The notes beneath the pieces are model-generated. The model was given only the letters and a program-made list of their open reading frames with translations. It was not told the origin of the DNA and did no database searches. A stretch of 64,000 nt of DNA from Oceanibaculum indicum P24 (GTDB lineage: Bacteria; Pseudomonadota; Alphaproteobacteria; Oceanibaculales; Oceanibaculaceae), in contig NZ_AMRL01000010.1 of the NCBI RefSeq assembly GCF_000299935.1, positions 56,188-120,187 of the forward strand. Direction: 5' to 3'. A program made the translations under genes and the position numbers. Position 1 is the stretch's first letter; the number at the start of each line of letters is the position of its first letter. Below are positions 18,200 through 27,393 of this stretch, one piece after another.

Positions 18200-19021
18200 C
18201 TACCGCGACAGCATGACCGGGACGGTCATGTGGTCGAGGATGGTGCGGGTGCTGCCACCCAGCACATATTCCCGCAGGCGCGAATGGCCATAGGCGCCGA
18301 TGACGATGAGCCGCGCATCGCGGTCCGCCGCCAGGTTCAGCAGCACGTCGCCGGGGTCCAGCTCGGTCGAGGGCTCATGCTGCAGCGTGACTTTCAAATC
18401 ATGGCGGGCGAGATATTCCGCCGCCTCCTCGCCGCTGACCACCGCGTCGCCGCCGACCGTGACCAGCGTCACCTTGCCGGCCAGCCGCAGCATCGGCAGT
18501 GCGTCATGCAATGCGCGCGCCGCCTCGCGCCCGCCATTCCAGCCGACCAGCGCCTCGCCGCCGGCAATCGGCTTCGCACCGATATTGGGGACCATCAGGA
18601 TCGGCGTGGAGGCGTTCATCACCAGGTCGCCGGCCAGCATCGCCACATCGTCGGGCACGTTATCGTCCACCGGCTGTCCGATGACGATCAGGTCGGCGCA
18701 GCGCGCCGCCTCGGCCACCGCCATCGCCATCGGCGCGGCATAGACCCGCCAGTCGCTGCGGGCCGCCCAGTCGGCCAGCTTCACCTGATGCTGGAACGCC
18801 TCGCGCAGCTTGCCCAGCCGCTCATCCTCGGCGCTGTCCAGCTGCTCCAGCACCGTGTCGGGGATCGCCCCCATGGAATAGACCGGCACGGCAATCGGAC
18901 GCTTCACGCCGACGCCGACCAGATGGGCGTCCAGCCTTTCGGCAAGGTCGAGGGCGGTACCGACAACGCGTGCGGCCTCATCGGCTTCTGTGATGGTGAC
19001 GACGATGGTCTTGATGGACAT
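18200..19021 (-). CDS. universal stress protein with tandem UspA domains
   Basis: The 273-residue protein has two UspA domains (about 1-140 and 150-273). The second has an intact nucleotide motif, [30 protein letters not shown]; the first lacks the glycine-rich part. The start at 19021 follows AGGAGG (19031-19036); a longer frame to 19144 would run through the FNR box and promoter. The arrangement predicts low-oxygen induction together with the smaller Usp at 2993. The ligand is unknown. Confidence 0.9.
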   Translation of the reverse strand: MSIKTIVVTITEADEAARVVGTALDLAERLDAHLVGVGVKRPIAVPVYSMGAIPDTVLEQLDSAEDERLGKLREAFQHQVKLADWAARSDWRVYAAPMAMAVAEAARCADLIVIGQPVDDNVPDDVAMLAGDLVMNASTPILMVPNIGAKPIAGGEALVGWNGGREAARALHDALPMLRLAGKVTLVTVGGDAVVSGEEAAEYLARHDLKVTLQHEPSTELDPGDVLLNLAADRDARLIVIGAYGHSRLREYVLGGSTRTILDHMTVPVMLSR

Positions 19022-19120
19022 GATCGCTTTCCTCCTGGTGGTGGCGTCCTTACGGAAGCCCTCCTTGCGGGTGGCGCCAGAGCCTGAAACATCAGTCTGG
19101 GGCGTCATGATGCGGAGGAC

Positions 19121-19157
19121 ATCATACGCCCCTTTCCGTGACATTGATGTGCATCAA
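19121..19157 (-). promoter_or_regulatory. perfect FNR box and promoter for tandem usp gene
   Basis: TTGAT-GTGC-ATCAA (19144-19157) is an exact FNR/Anr consensus. Reading leftward, 17 bases later comes TATGAT (19126-19121), a good -10. The box centre is then near -36 to -37 rather than the classic -41.5, so the exact transcription start needs mapping. It lies 30 bases beyond the stop of the ABC exporter gene. Confidence 0.75.
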
Positions 19158-19187
19158 GAAGGACGCAGCCTTTCCCGCAGGGCAGGA

Positions 19188-20996
19188 TCATGCGCCTGCG
19201 GCAGCATCCGGCAGGTGCTGGTCGAACTGCAGCGTCGCCAGCCGGGCATAGAGCCCGCCCTGACGCATCAGCTCAGCATGGCTGCCGGTGGCGGCGATGT
19301 GGCCCTGGTCCAGCACCACGATGCGGTCCGCCTTCAGCACAGTGGCCAGCCGGTGCGCGATGATCAGCGTGGTGCGCCCGGCCATCAGCCGGTCCAGCGC
19401 CGACTGCACCAGCCGCTCGCTTTCGGAATCCAGCGCGCTGGTCGCCTCGTCCAGCAGCAGCACGGCGGGATCGCGCAGGATCGCCCGCGCGATGGCCAGG
19501 CGCTGGCGCTGGCCGCCGGACAGGCGCACGCCCTTCTCGCCGAGGAAGGTGTTGAACCCGTCAGGCAGCCGGTCCAGGAACTCGGCTGCCGCCGCGGCCT
19601 CGGCAGCGGCGCGCACATCTTCATCGCTGGCACCGGGCCGGCCATAGCGGATGTTCTCGAAGGCATTGGCGGAGAAGATCACCGGCTCCTGCGGCACCAG
19701 GCCGAGGCGGCTGCGCAGCGCCCTGGGATCGGCCTGCCGCACATCGACGCTATCCAGCCGGATTGTCCCGGACTCCGGATCGTAGAAGCGCAGCAGAAGC
19801 TGGAACACGGTGGTCTTGCCCGCCCCGGAGGGGCCGACCAGCGCCACCTTCTCGCCCGGCTGGACGGTCAGCGAAAACTCCTCCAGCGCCGCCCGGTCGG
19901 GACGCGCCGGGTAATGGAAGCGTACGCGGTCGAATTCGATGCCGCCGCGCGGCGGTTCCGGCAGGGCCACCGGCAGCGACGGTACTGCGACCGGCGACGG
20001 CGCGGCCAGCAGCTCCATCAGCCGTTCGGTCGCCCCCGCCGCGCGCTGCAGATCGCCGATCACCTCGGAGATCGCGCCGACCGCGCCGGCCACCACCACG
20101 GCGTAGAACACGAAGGCCGACAGCTCGCCGCCGCTGATCGTGCCGTCGATGACGCTGCGCCCGCCCAGCCACAGGATGGCGGCAACGGCGCTGAACACCA
20201 GCATGATGACGGTGGCGGTCAGCATGGCACGCGCCGCGATCCGGCGCACCGAGGTGGCGAAGGCGCGCTCCACCTCACCGGCGAAATTCGCACGGTCCTC
20301 GCCCTCATGGGTGAAGGACTGCACGGTGCGGATCGCGTTCAGGCTCTCCTCGATATAGGCGCCGACATCGGCCAGCCGGTCCTGGCTGTCGCGCGACAGC
20401 CGGCGCACCTTGCGGCCATAGATCAGGATCGGCGCGACCACCAGCGGCACGACCAGAAAGACCAGGCCGGTCAGCACCGGGCTGGTGATGACCAGCATCA
20501 CCGTGCCGCCGACGAACAGCAGCGTGTTGCGCAGCGCGATGGAGGCCGAGGAGCCGACCACCACCTGCACCAGCGTGGTGTCGCTGGTCAGGCGGGACAG
20601 CACCTCGCCGGTGCGCGTCGTCTCGAAGAAGCCGGGGCTCAGGCTCAGCACATGGTCGAACACCGCCTTGCGGATATCGGCCACCACGCGCTCGCCGATC
20701 CAGGAGACCAGGTAGAAGCGCACATAGCTGGCGACGGCCAGCACCAGCACCACGCCGAACAGCACGATGACTGCCTGGTCCAGCAGCGCCGGGTTGCCGG
20801 CACCGAACGCGCCATCCACCAGGTAGCGCAGCCCCATGCCAAGTCCCAGCACGGTGGAGGCGGCGATGACCAGCGCCGTCAACGCGCCGGCGATCTGCCC
20901 CTTGTAAGGGGCGAGGAAGCGCAGCAGATGGCGCAGCGGCCCCAGCCGCTTGCCGCCTTCCGGCATAGTCCTGTCGGCCCGTTCACTCATCGACAT
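19188..20996 (-). CDS. ABC exporter half-transporter (MsbA/ABCB8-10 type)
   Basis: The 602-residue protein fuses a six-helix type I exporter membrane domain (about 25-320) to an ATPase domain (about 355-590). Walker A is GPSGAGKTT, signature LSGGQRQR, Walker [12 protein letters not shown] and the switch His is in IAHRLAT. Such half-transporters work as homodimers on lipids, peptides or drugs; the substrate is not evident. ATG 20996 follows an AAAGGG site. It diverges from rpmE. Confidence 0.9.
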   Translation of the reverse strand: MSMSERADRTMPEGGKRLGPLRHLLRFLAPYKGQIAGALTALVIAASTVLGLGMGLRYLVDGAFGAGNPALLDQAVIVLFGVVLVLAVASYVRFYLVSWIGERVVADIRKAVFDHVLSLSPGFFETTRTGEVLSRLTSDTTLVQVVVGSSASIALRNTLLFVGGTVMLVITSPVLTGLVFLVVPLVVAPILIYGRKVRRLSRDSQDRLADVGAYIEESLNAIRTVQSFTHEGEDRANFAGEVERAFATSVRRIAARAMLTATVIMLVFSAVAAILWLGGRSVIDGTISGGELSAFVFYAVVVAGAVGAISEVIGDLQRAAGATERLMELLAAPSPVAVPSLPVALPEPPRGGIEFDRVRFHYPARPDRAALEEFSLTVQPGEKVALVGPSGAGKTTVFQLLLRFYDPESGTIRLDSVDVRQADPRALRSRLGLVPQEPVIFSANAFENIRYGRPGASDEDVRAAAEAAAAAEFLDRLPDGFNTFLGEKGVRLSGGQRQRLAIARAILRDPAVLLLDEATSALDSESERLVQSALDRLMAGRTTLIIAHRLATVLKADRIVVLDQGHIAATGSHAELMRQGGLYARLATLQFDQHLPDAAAGA

Positions 20997-21111
20997 TCGG
21001 CACTGCCCTTTTGTCTCTATATTTCCCTTGCCGTACAGCAATTTTCCGGCCATTTCCAGCAGCGCCGCCGCGGCCTCGCGTCACGGTCGGAAATCGCGGT
21101 GCGGATGGGGC

Positions 21112-21140
21112 TTGCCTCGCCGCACCGGCTTCTGTATATA
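21112..21140 (+). promoter_or_regulatory. rpmE promoter
   Basis: TTGCCT (21112-21117), 17 bases, TATATA (21135-21140). The predicted leader before rpmE is about 42 bases. Confidence 0.75.
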
Positions 21141-21188
21141 CGGCGGCTCGCATATTTGGCCCCTTACTCCCGACCGGCGGACTTGGCT

Positions 21189-21410
21189 ATGAAGCAGGAA
21201 ATCCATCCCGACTATCACGAGATCACGGTCGTGATGACCGACGGCAGCACCTACAAGACTCGCTCCACCTGGGGCAAGGAAGGCGACACGCTGCGCCTCG
21301 AGATCGACCCGAAGTCGCACCCGGCCTGGACCGGCCAGCATCGTCTGCTGGACAGCGGCGGTCAGGTCGCGAAGTTCAACAAGCGCTTCGCCAATCTCGG
21401 CATCGGCTGA
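21189..21410 (+). CDS. rpmE: 50S ribosomal protein L31 (bL31), zinc-less form
   Basis: The 73-residue protein opens with [20 protein letters not shown] and ends with [11 protein letters not shown], as in bL31. The CxxC and later Cys zinc ligands of the E. coli protein are all missing; the usual cysteine positions read VMTDG and IDPKSHP. This C-minus form is normal in alphaproteobacteria and is independent of zinc. It has its own promoter and terminator. Confidence 0.96.
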   Translation: MKQEIHPDYHEITVVMTDGSTYKTRSTWGKEGDTLRLEIDPKSHPAWTGQHRLLDSGGQVAKFNKRFANLGIG

Positions 21411-21435
21411 GCAGCGCTGCAAACACCTGCGGATC

Positions 21436-21463
21436 AGGCGCCGGTCTTTCCGGCGCCTTTTTC
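21436..21463 (+). terminator. rho-independent terminator after rpmE
   Basis: The perfect 9-base stem AGGCGCCGG / CCGGCGCCT with loop TCTTT is followed by a run of five T. Confidence 0.92.
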
Positions 21464-21512
21464 GTTGCGCGCATTTCCATAAAATAGTTGTACGGGGAAT
21501 AACTGTGCAGGA

Positions 21513-21998
21513 TCAGCTGGCGTCCAGCATGCGGTCCAGCCGCTCGATGCGCTGATAGACGCTGAGGCTGCGGTCCATCAACCGGCGCAGTTCCGGCGGC
21601 ATGTCGAGCGCTTCGGAATGCCGCTCGGCCAGGCACACCTCCTGGCCGCCAAGCCGGTAGCGTTCCTCGCTGGCCTCGGCCGAAGTCAGCTCGCCATGAT
21701 GCACCGCCTTCTGCACCATCAGCCAGGCCATCGCCTGGGTCAGGCGCGAGGTCATGCGCATGGTCTCGCAGCTGAGCTGCGCCTCATCGACCCGCGCGGC
21801 CATGAAGCGCACCCGCTCGATATCCAGCCCCCTATCCTGCCTTGGGCCGGAAGGCGCCATAAAGTCACCGCGCGCCGGCTGGCGGCGCAACCGCGCCTTC
21901 TGGGATGCCTGCAGGTAATCGCGCGTTTCGACGATCAGGTCGAAAAGCTCGCTATAGGTCCGCTCCAGAAGCAGCGTCGTCTGTTGCATCGCGCCCAT
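21513..21998 (-). CDS. DUF1465 protein, RcdA-like
   Basis: The protein of 161-167 residues is all-helical and matches DUF1465, the family of Caulobacter RcdA. RcdA is an adaptor that helps ClpXP destroy the cell-cycle regulator CtrA. Recognisable features are the TLLLERTYSELFDLIVETRDYL helix, the central SCETMRMTSRLTQAMAWLM helix and an acidic middle. ATG 21998 is chosen; a GTG at 22016 in the same frame would add six residues, and neither has a clear ribosome site. Family match is good, function in this organism inferred. CtrA-type boxes elsewhere in the window fit a CtrA circuit. Confidence 0.8.
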   Translation of the reverse strand: MGAMQQTTLLLERTYSELFDLIVETRDYLQASQKARLRRQPARGDFMAPSGPRQDRGLDIERVRFMAARVDEAQLSCETMRMTSRLTQAMAWLMVQKAVHHGELTSAEASEERYRLGGQEVCLAERHSEALDMPPELRRLMDRSLSVYQRIERLDRMLDAS

Positions 21999-22186
21999 AT
22001 TCGCGACCTGGCCCACCTGTAATTGCCACCGGAAATCATTCCGCCTGTGAAACAGTATGGCGGCAAAATCGAACTATTCCAAGCCCCTAGGCGCGCATAT
22101 TCCAAAAAGCTTCATTAACCATTCTAGCCGTTGAAAAGGCCGGATGCCTGCGGACAGCGGCCCCTGCGGCTGGGTTTCTCCACCCT

Positions 22187-22214
22187 CTTGAAGCCGCTTT
22201 CCGGCTTCCCATAT
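22187..22214 (+). promoter_or_regulatory. RpoH (sigma-32) heat-shock promoter of hsp20
   Basis: CTTGAA (22187-22192), 15 bases, CCCATAT (22208-22214). This is close to the E. coli and alphaproteobacterial RpoH consensus. The predicted start near 22221 gives a leader of about 94 bases. Confidence 0.85.
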
Positions 22215-22220
22215 CTGGAA

Positions 22221-22311
22221 CGTGGATCGCCACTGATGGGGTCCACGGACGATTACCGGTCAGACCCATGGGGTGGGCCGTACACAGAACATGTTGCTTC
22301 AGGAGGACATG
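22221..22311 (+). promoter_or_regulatory. ROSE-like RNA thermometer in hsp20 leader
   Basis: The last hairpin (22290-22311) pairs CAUGUU-G-CUU with the stretch GAGGACAUG. It has a bulged G296 facing the Shine-Dalgarno AGGAGG and a three-base CAG loop, so four SD bases and the ACAUG after it are paired. The UUGCU sequence opposite the SD, with bulged G, is the hallmark of ROSE thermometers of small heat-shock genes. Upstream, CGTGGA/TCCACG (22221-22226 with 22242-22247) and ATGGGGTC/GACCCAT (22236-22243 with 22263-22269) can form further, mutually exclusive stems. Confidence 0.72.
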
Positions 22312-22314
22312 ACA

Positions 22315-22797
22315 ATGCGCAGTTTCGATCTTTCCCCGCTTTTCCGTTCGACCGTCGGCTTCGACCGCATGATGCGGCTGCTTGATGAGAGCATGCGCAA
22401 CAGCGTCCAGCAGGCGCCGAGCTATCCGCCCTACAACATCGAGAAGCTGGAAGAAGACCAGTACCGCATCACCATGGCGGTGGCCGGCTTCGCCGAGGGC
22501 GACCTCGATGTGACGGTGCAGAACAACACGCTGGTGATCAGCGGCCGCAGCGAGCAGAACGAGGAGGAGAACGCCCAGGAAGGCCGTTTCCTCTATCGTG
22601 GGATTGCCCGCCGCGCCTTCGAGCGCCGCTTCGAGCTGGCCGAGACCGTGAAGGTCTCCGGTGCCCGCATGGAGAATGGTCTGCTGCATGTCGATCTGGT
22701 GCGCGAGGTGCCTGAGGCTGCCAAGCCGCGCAAGATCGAGATCACCGGTTCGGCTACCAGCACCAGCAAAGTCATCGAAGGTAAGAAGGCCGCGTAA
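22315..22797 (+). CDS. Hsp20/IbpA small heat-shock protein
   Basis: The 160-residue protein has an alpha-crystallin domain (about 35-130) preceded by a short arm opening MRSFDLSPLFRSTVGFDRMM, typical of IbpA. The IEKLEEDQYRITMAVAGF opening strand and the FERRFELAETVKVSGARMENGLL segment are conserved. It holds unfolded proteins for the DnaK/ClpB system. AGGAGG (22301-22306) is eight bases from ATG 22315 but only two from the in-frame ATG 22309, so 22315 is the start. An RpoH promoter and ROSE-like leader give double heat control. Confidence 0.96.
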   Translation: MRSFDLSPLFRSTVGFDRMMRLLDESMRNSVQQAPSYPPYNIEKLEEDQYRITMAVAGFAEGDLDVTVQNNTLVISGRSEQNEEENAQEGRFLYRGIARRAFERRFELAETVKVSGARMENGLLHVDLVREVPEAAKPRKIEITGSATSTSKVIEGKKAA

Positions 22798-22838
22798 TCC
22801 CGGCGCGACCTGATAGTTCCCGTTTTCCCTGACGGGCG

Positions 22839-22872
22839 CGGCCGCATCCAGAAATGGATGCGGCCGTTTCTG
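22839..22872 (+). terminator. rho-independent terminator after hsp20
   Basis: The perfect 12-base stem CGGCCGCATCCA / TGGATGCGGCCG with a GAAA tetraloop is followed by TTTCT. Confidence 0.88.
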
Positions 22873-22877
22873 TAGGT

Positions 22878-22951
22878 GCCCCTCTCCCCTCGCGGGAGAG
22901 GGGTGCGTAGGCTTATGAGCGAAGCGAATTAGCCGGAGCTGGGTGAGGGGG
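22878..22951. repeat. palindromic repeat family A, truncated copy 3
   Basis: CCCCTCTCCC..GGGAGAGGGG, GAGCGAAGCGAATTA and GGTGAGGGG match the first half of the copies at 8575-8721 and 15188-15330. The second half is missing and a family B element follows at once. Confidence 0.8.
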
Positions 22952-22965
22952 AATTGCTTTCCGGC

Positions 22966-23102
22966 CATGTCCTTCGAGACGCGCGCCCCGAGACCTCGGG
23001 GCGCGCTCCTCAGGACGAGGTCATTGTTGGAATAACGGCGGTGCCTCCTGGTGACCTCATGCTGAGGAGCCGGCTGGAAGCCGGCGTCTCGAAGCATAGG
23101 GC
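22966..23102. repeat. palindromic repeat family B, copy 1
   Basis: The element is bounded by TTCGAGACGC and GCGTCTCGAA terminal inverted repeats and has an inner GCTCCTCAGGACGAGG / CCTCATGCTGAGGAGC pair. A second complete copy lies at 39814-39951. The middle differs between copies. Confidence 0.85.
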
Positions 23103-23117
23103 AGCGCGATGAACCCG

Positions 23118-24389
23118 TTACGCCGCCAGCCGTTCGGCGACGCGGTCCAGCGTCTCGACGTGATCGACCGGGCCGATGCTGGCCAGCGTCGGGCGGGAGG
23201 CGAGCAGCCGGGCGACCACGCGGTCCACGGCGGCGGCATCGACCGCCTCCACCTTTTCCACCAGCTCGGATGGCGGAATGGCGCGGCCATAGACCATGAG
23301 CTGCTGGGCCACCTGCTCGCAGCGGTTGCCAGTCGATTCGCGACCCATCAGCAGGCCGGCCTTCAGCTGCGCGCGGGCGCGGCCCAGCTCCGCCTCCGTC
23401 AGGCTGCCGGCCACGGTCCGGAAACTGTCGCACAGCACCGGCACCAGTTCGGCCACCTGCTCCTCACCGGTGCCGGCATAGATGCCGAACAGCCCGCCAT
23501 CGCGGAAGGCCGACTGGAAGGAATAGATCGAATAGACCAGCCCGCGCTTCTCCCGGATCTCCTGGAACAGGCGCGAGGACATGCCGCCGCCGAATAGGGT
23601 GGAGAATACCGACAGCGCGTAATAATCCGGATCGTCATAGGACAGGGAATCGAAGCCCAGCAGCAGATGCACCTGCTCCAGGTCGCGCTCCTCGCGCCGC
23701 TCCCCGCCATTGTAGGCGGCGGCGGGCTCCGGCTTTTCGGCGGTCGGCTTCAGATCGGCGAAGGCATTGCCCACCATCTCCACCATGCGGTCGTGATCGA
23801 CCTTGCCGGCAGCCGCGAACACCATCTTCTGCGGCCCGTACTGCTGGCCGATATAGTCGATCAGCGTCTCCCGGCGCATGGCGGTGACGGTCTGTTCCGT
23901 GCCCAGCACCGGCCGGCCCATCGGCTGGTCCGGATAGGCGGTCTCCTGGAACAGGTCGAAGATGATGTCGTCCGGCGTGTCGTTCGCCTGGCCGATCTCC
24001 TGCACCACCACCTGCTGCTCGCGGCGCAGTTCCTCCGCATCGAAGGTAGAATGCTGCAAGATGTCGGAAAGGATATCGACTGCCAGCGGAACGTCATCGG
24101 CCAGTACCTTGGCGTAATAGGCGGTGTTCTCGCGGCTGGTATAGGCGTTCAGCACGCCGCCCACGGCCTCTATCTCCTCGGCGATGGCCTGCGGGCTGCG
24201 CTTTTCCGTGCCCTTGAACGCCATGTGCTCCAGCAGGTGCGAGATGCCGTTCACCTGCGCCTCCTCATGGCGCGTGCCGACCCCGACCCAGGCGCCGAGC
24301 GAGACGGACTCGACATGCTCCATATGGTCGGTGGCGACGCGCAGCCCGTTGGGCAGGGTGGTGATGCGCACGCTGTCGCTGTTCTTCAT
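23118..24389 (-). CDS. M16-family zinc peptidase (processing-peptidase-like)
   Basis: The 423-residue protein is a single-copy M16B peptidase like the mitochondrial processing peptidase beta chain. The inverted zinc motif is HLLEH (51-55), with the downstream Glu-containing ENTAYYAKV segment. It is followed by the N- and C-domain pair typical of this length. It starts four bases after the thrC stop and is the last gene of the long cytochrome-oxidase cluster. Its substrate is unknown. A thrC-M16 neighbour pair is common in alphaproteobacteria. Confidence 0.93.
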   Translation of the reverse strand: MKNSDSVRITTLPNGLRVATDHMEHVESVSLGAWVGVGTRHEEAQVNGISHLLEHMAFKGTEKRSPQAIAEEIEAVGGVLNAYTSRENTAYYAKVLADDVPLAVDILSDILQHSTFDAEELRREQQVVVQEIGQANDTPDDIIFDLFQETAYPDQPMGRPVLGTEQTVTAMRRETLIDYIGQQYGPQKMVFAAAGKVDHDRMVEMVGNAFADLKPTAEKPEPAAAYNGGERREERDLEQVHLLLGFDSLSYDDPDYYALSVFSTLFGGGMSSRLFQEIREKRGLVYSIYSFQSAFRDGGLFGIYAGTGEEQVAELVPVLCDSFRTVAGSLTEAELGRARAQLKAGLLMGRESTGNRCEQVAQQLMVYGRAIPPSELVEKVEAVDAAAVDRVVARLLASRPTLASIGPVDHVETLDRVAERLAA

Positions 24390-24392
24390 GGG

Positions 24393-25799
24393 TCAGACGG
24401 CCTCCTTCCGGCCGGTCTTCTCGGAAATGTAATCCTGCACGGTGGCAAGGTCGTTGGGCAGCACGGCCACCCGCTCCTCGCGCTCGAACAAATCGGCAAG
24501 GCGCGGCGGAAGGGCCGGGCGGATGCCGGTCGCCGCCTCCACCGCATCCGGGAACTTCGCCGGATGGGCGCAGGCCAGCGCCACCACCGCGATATCGGGA
24601 TCGAGCGATATGGCACGCCCCGCGCCAACGCCGACGGCGGTATGCGGATCGAGGATTTCCCCGGTCTCGCCATGCACGGCGCGGATCACCGCCTTGGTCT
24701 CCGTATCGTCGATCCGGTGCGCGGCGAACAGCGCCGAGGCGCGGCCCAGCTGGTTGTCGCCAACCTTGAAGCTGCCGGCCGCCCGGAAGCCCTTCATGGT
24801 GTCGGCGACCAGCGCGCCATCGCGGTCCAGCAGATCGAACAGCAGCCGCTCGAAATTGCTTGAAACCTGGATGTCCATGGACGGGCTGAGGCTGGGTTCC
24901 ACCCCCTCGATCTTCATCTCGCCGGAGCGGAAGAAGCGGGTCAGGATGTCGTTGCGGTTCGACCCGACGATCAGCTTCTCGACTGGCAGGCCCGTCTGCT
25001 TCGCCGCATAGGCAGCATAGACATTGCCGAAATTGCCGGTCGGCACGGAAAAGGCGATGCGGCGGTCCGGCGCGCCCAGCGCCACCCCGGCAGCGATGTA
25101 ATAGATGATCTGCGCCATGATGCGCGCCCAGTTGATCGAATTCACCGCCGACAGATTCTGCCGCGCCCGGAAGGCCGGGTCGTTGAACATCGCCTTCACC
25201 TGGTCCTGGCAATCGTCGAAGGTGCCTTCCAGCGCGATGTTATGGACGTTGGACGACAGCACGCTCGTCATCTGCCGGCGCTGCACCTCGGAGGTGCGGC
25301 CCTTCGGGTGCAGGATGAAGATGTCGATCGCGGCACGGTCGCGGCAGGCCTCGATGGCGGCGGAGCCGGTATCGCCGGAGGTGGCGCCGACGATGGTCAC
25401 CCGCTCCCCGCGCCGCGTGAGCACATGGTCGAACAGCCGGCCCAGCAGCTGCAGCGCGACATCCTTGAAGGCCAGGGTCGGCCCGTGGAACAGCTCCAGC
25501 AGCCAGAAATTGCTGTCCAGCTGCTTCAGCGGCGTGACCGCCCTGTGATCGAAGGTTTCGTAGGAGTCCCGCACGATGCGCGCGAAATCGGCATCGGAAA
25601 TGGCGCTGCCCAGGAAGGGCCGCATGACGCGCTCGGCGATCTCGACATAGGAAAGCCCGCGCATCGCGCGCAGCTCGGCGGCGCTGAAGGCCGGCCATTC
25701 CTGCGGCACATAGAGGCCGCCATCCTCGGCGAGGCCCGCCAGCAGCACCCCTTCAAAATCGAGGACCGGGGCGCTTCCGCGCGTGCTCACATACTTCAT
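24393..25799 (-). CDS. thrC: threonine synthase
   Basis: The 468-residue PLP enzyme converts O-phosphohomoserine to threonine. The cofactor lysine is in FHGPTLAFKDVALQL and the phosphate loop in ATSGDTGSAA. The opening MKYVSTRGSAPVLDFEGVLLAGLAEDGGLYVP is characteristic of the long bacterial/fungal form. The start at 25799 follows a GGAG; a longer frame to 25850 adds residues without homology. It lies between the M32 and M16 peptidase genes on the same strand. Confidence 0.97.
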   Translation of the reverse strand: MKYVSTRGSAPVLDFEGVLLAGLAEDGGLYVPQEWPAFSAAELRAMRGLSYVEIAERVMRPFLGSAISDADFARIVRDSYETFDHRAVTPLKQLDSNFWLLELFHGPTLAFKDVALQLLGRLFDHVLTRRGERVTIVGATSGDTGSAAIEACRDRAAIDIFILHPKGRTSEVQRRQMTSVLSSNVHNIALEGTFDDCQDQVKAMFNDPAFRARQNLSAVNSINWARIMAQIIYYIAAGVALGAPDRRIAFSVPTGNFGNVYAAYAAKQTGLPVEKLIVGSNRNDILTRFFRSGEMKIEGVEPSLSPSMDIQVSSNFERLLFDLLDRDGALVADTMKGFRAAGSFKVGDNQLGRASALFAAHRIDDTETKAVIRAVHGETGEILDPHTAVGVGAGRAISLDPDIAVVALACAHPAKFPDAVEAATGIRPALPPRLADLFEREERVAVLPNDLATVQDYISEKTGRKEAV

Positions 25800-25890
25800 C
25801 GGGCAGGCTCCAAGGCTCACGCCAGCCAAAGGCGGTTGATCGAAGCGCACAACCTAATGCCGGACCGGAGACTCTTCAAGGCGGGGCGGC

Positions 25891-27393
25891 TTATGCCCCC
25901 AGATAGCGCCGCTGCAGATGCGCCTTGAAGGCGGCGGTGGAGAGCGGTGCACCGGTGGCGCGGTCCAGCAGCTCGTCGGCGGAATAGCGCGAACCATGGG
26001 CATGCACATTCGTGCGCAACCAGCCGACCAGCGGCGTGAAATCTCCGCGCGCGATGCCGGGCAGGATATCGGGCTGCTGCTCGGTCGCGGAGGCGAACAG
26101 CTGCGCGGCCATCATCGCGCCCAGCGTGTATGTGGGGAAATAGCCGATGGCGCCATCATACCAGTGGATATCCTGCAGGCAGCCCATCCGGTCATCCGGC
26201 GGCGTCACGCCCAGCAGATCGCGCATGCCGTCGTTCCAGGCGCCCGGCAGGTCGGCAACGTCGAGATCGCCGGCCACGATGGCGCGCTCCAGCCGGTAGC
26301 GCAGGATCACATGCAGCGGGTAGGTCACCTCGTCCGCATCGACGCGGATGAAGCCGCGTTCGACGCGGGTATAGAGACGGCGCAGCATGTCCGCCTCATA
26401 GGCCGGGCCGGATACGCCGAAAGCCTCGCGGATCAGCGGCGCCGCGAACTCCAGGAAGGCGGGCGAGCGGCAGGCCTGCATCTCCACCAGCAGCGACTGG
26501 CTTTCATGCACGGTCATGCCGCGCGCCTCGCCGATCGGCTGGTGCCGCCACGGTGCCTCCGGCAGACCCAGCTCATAGAGCGCGTGGCCGGTCTCGTGCA
26601 GCACGCCCATCAGGCTCTGGGTGAAATCGCCCTCGTCATAGCGCGTGGTGATGCGGATATCGTCCGGACCGCCGCCGCAGAACGGATGCAGCGAGACATC
26701 CAGCCGGCCGCGATTGAAGTCGAAGCCGGCGGCGGCCATCAGCCGGCGGCCCAGCGCGGCCTGTGAGTCGACCGGGAACGGCCCCTGCGGCAAGACGAGC
26801 GGCGCCTCGGCAGCCTGCCGTTCCAGCACCGCCTCCAGCAGCGGCGGCAGGAAAGTAGCGAGATCGTCGAACACCGGGTCGATGCGCTCTGCGCGGTTGC
26901 CGGGATCATACTGGTCGAGCAGCGCATCATAAGGATCGAGCCCCAGCGCCGCCGCCTTGATCTCTGCCATCTCGCGGGTGAGCCGGACGACCTCCCGCAG
27001 ATGCGGCAGGATAGCAGCGAAATCGCTGTTCTTGCGGGCCGTGCGCCAGGCCATCTCGCACTTGGAGCAGGCCTTGGAGCGCGCCTCCACCAGATCGGCG
27101 GGCACGGCGGTGGCGTGCGCATGCTGGCGGCGCATCAGGGCGAGGTTCGCCGCTGGCCAGTCCGCAAGACCCTCCGCCCCGGCAGCGTCCAGCAAGTCGG
27201 CCATGTCAGGCGCGGTCAGCAGTTCATGCGACAGCACGCTCAGCGTCGCCAGCTGCTCGCCGCGCGCCTCCGCACCGCCATCGGGCATCATCACCGACTG
27301 ATCCCAGTGCAGGATGCCGCCCACACCGCCCAGCACGGAGAGGCGGTGGAAGCGCCGTTCCAGCGCCTTGTATGCGCCGGCCGCGTTGCTCAT
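25891..27393 (-). CDS. M32-family metallocarboxypeptidase
   Basis: The 500-residue, almost all-helical enzyme has the zinc motif HETGH (266-270) and a later conserved GEARGMTVHESQSL segment supplying the third ligand Glu. The DPYDALLDQYDPG signature of M32 is also present. It removes C-terminal residues from peptides in the cytoplasm. Its start overlaps the SURF1 stop (ATGA), so the oxidase cluster and this gene are translationally coupled. Confidence 0.95.
   Translation of the reverse strand: MSNAAGAYKALERRFHRLSVLGGVGGILHWDQSVMMPDGGAEARGEQLATLSVLSHELLTAPDMADLLDAAGAEGLADWPAANLALMRRQHAHATAVPADLVEARSKACSKCEMAWRTARKNSDFAAILPHLREVVRLTREMAEIKAAALGLDPYDALLDQYDPGNRAERIDPVFDDLATFLPPLLEAVLERQAAEAPLVLPQGPFPVDSQAALGRRLMAAAGFDFNRGRLDVSLHPFCGGGPDDIRITTRYDEGDFTQSLMGVLHETGHALYELGLPEAPWRHQPIGEARGMTVHESQSLLVEMQACRSPAFLEFAAPLIREAFGVSGPAYEADMLRRLYTRVERGFIRVDADEVTYPLHVILRYRLERAIVAGDLDVADLPGAWNDGMRDLLGVTPPDDRMGCLQDIHWYDGAIGYFPTYTLGAMMAAQLFASATEQQPDILPGIARGDFTPLVGWLRTNVHAHGSRYSADELLDRATGAPLSTAAFKAHLQRRYLGA

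Larger units (their letters stand above)
22798..23117. other. 320-base convergent gap with terminator and two repeats
   Basis: Between hsp20 and the M16 gene there is no coding frame. It holds a terminator (22839-22872), a truncated family A repeat (22878-22951) and a full family B repeat (22966-23102). Confidence 0.75.

Noticed and set aside
18990..21188. Long plus-strand frame opposite the ABC exporter
   Set aside because: Only its last 73 codons, from 21189, are real (rpmE). The rest is antisense to the ABC exporter and shows low-complexity His/Gln/Arg composition.
22113..22118. TTAACC half-site upstream of the RcdA-like gene
   Set aside because: Only one half matches and the second half at the right spacing reads TTTT or AGCC depending on strand. 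Not enough to claim a CtrA site.
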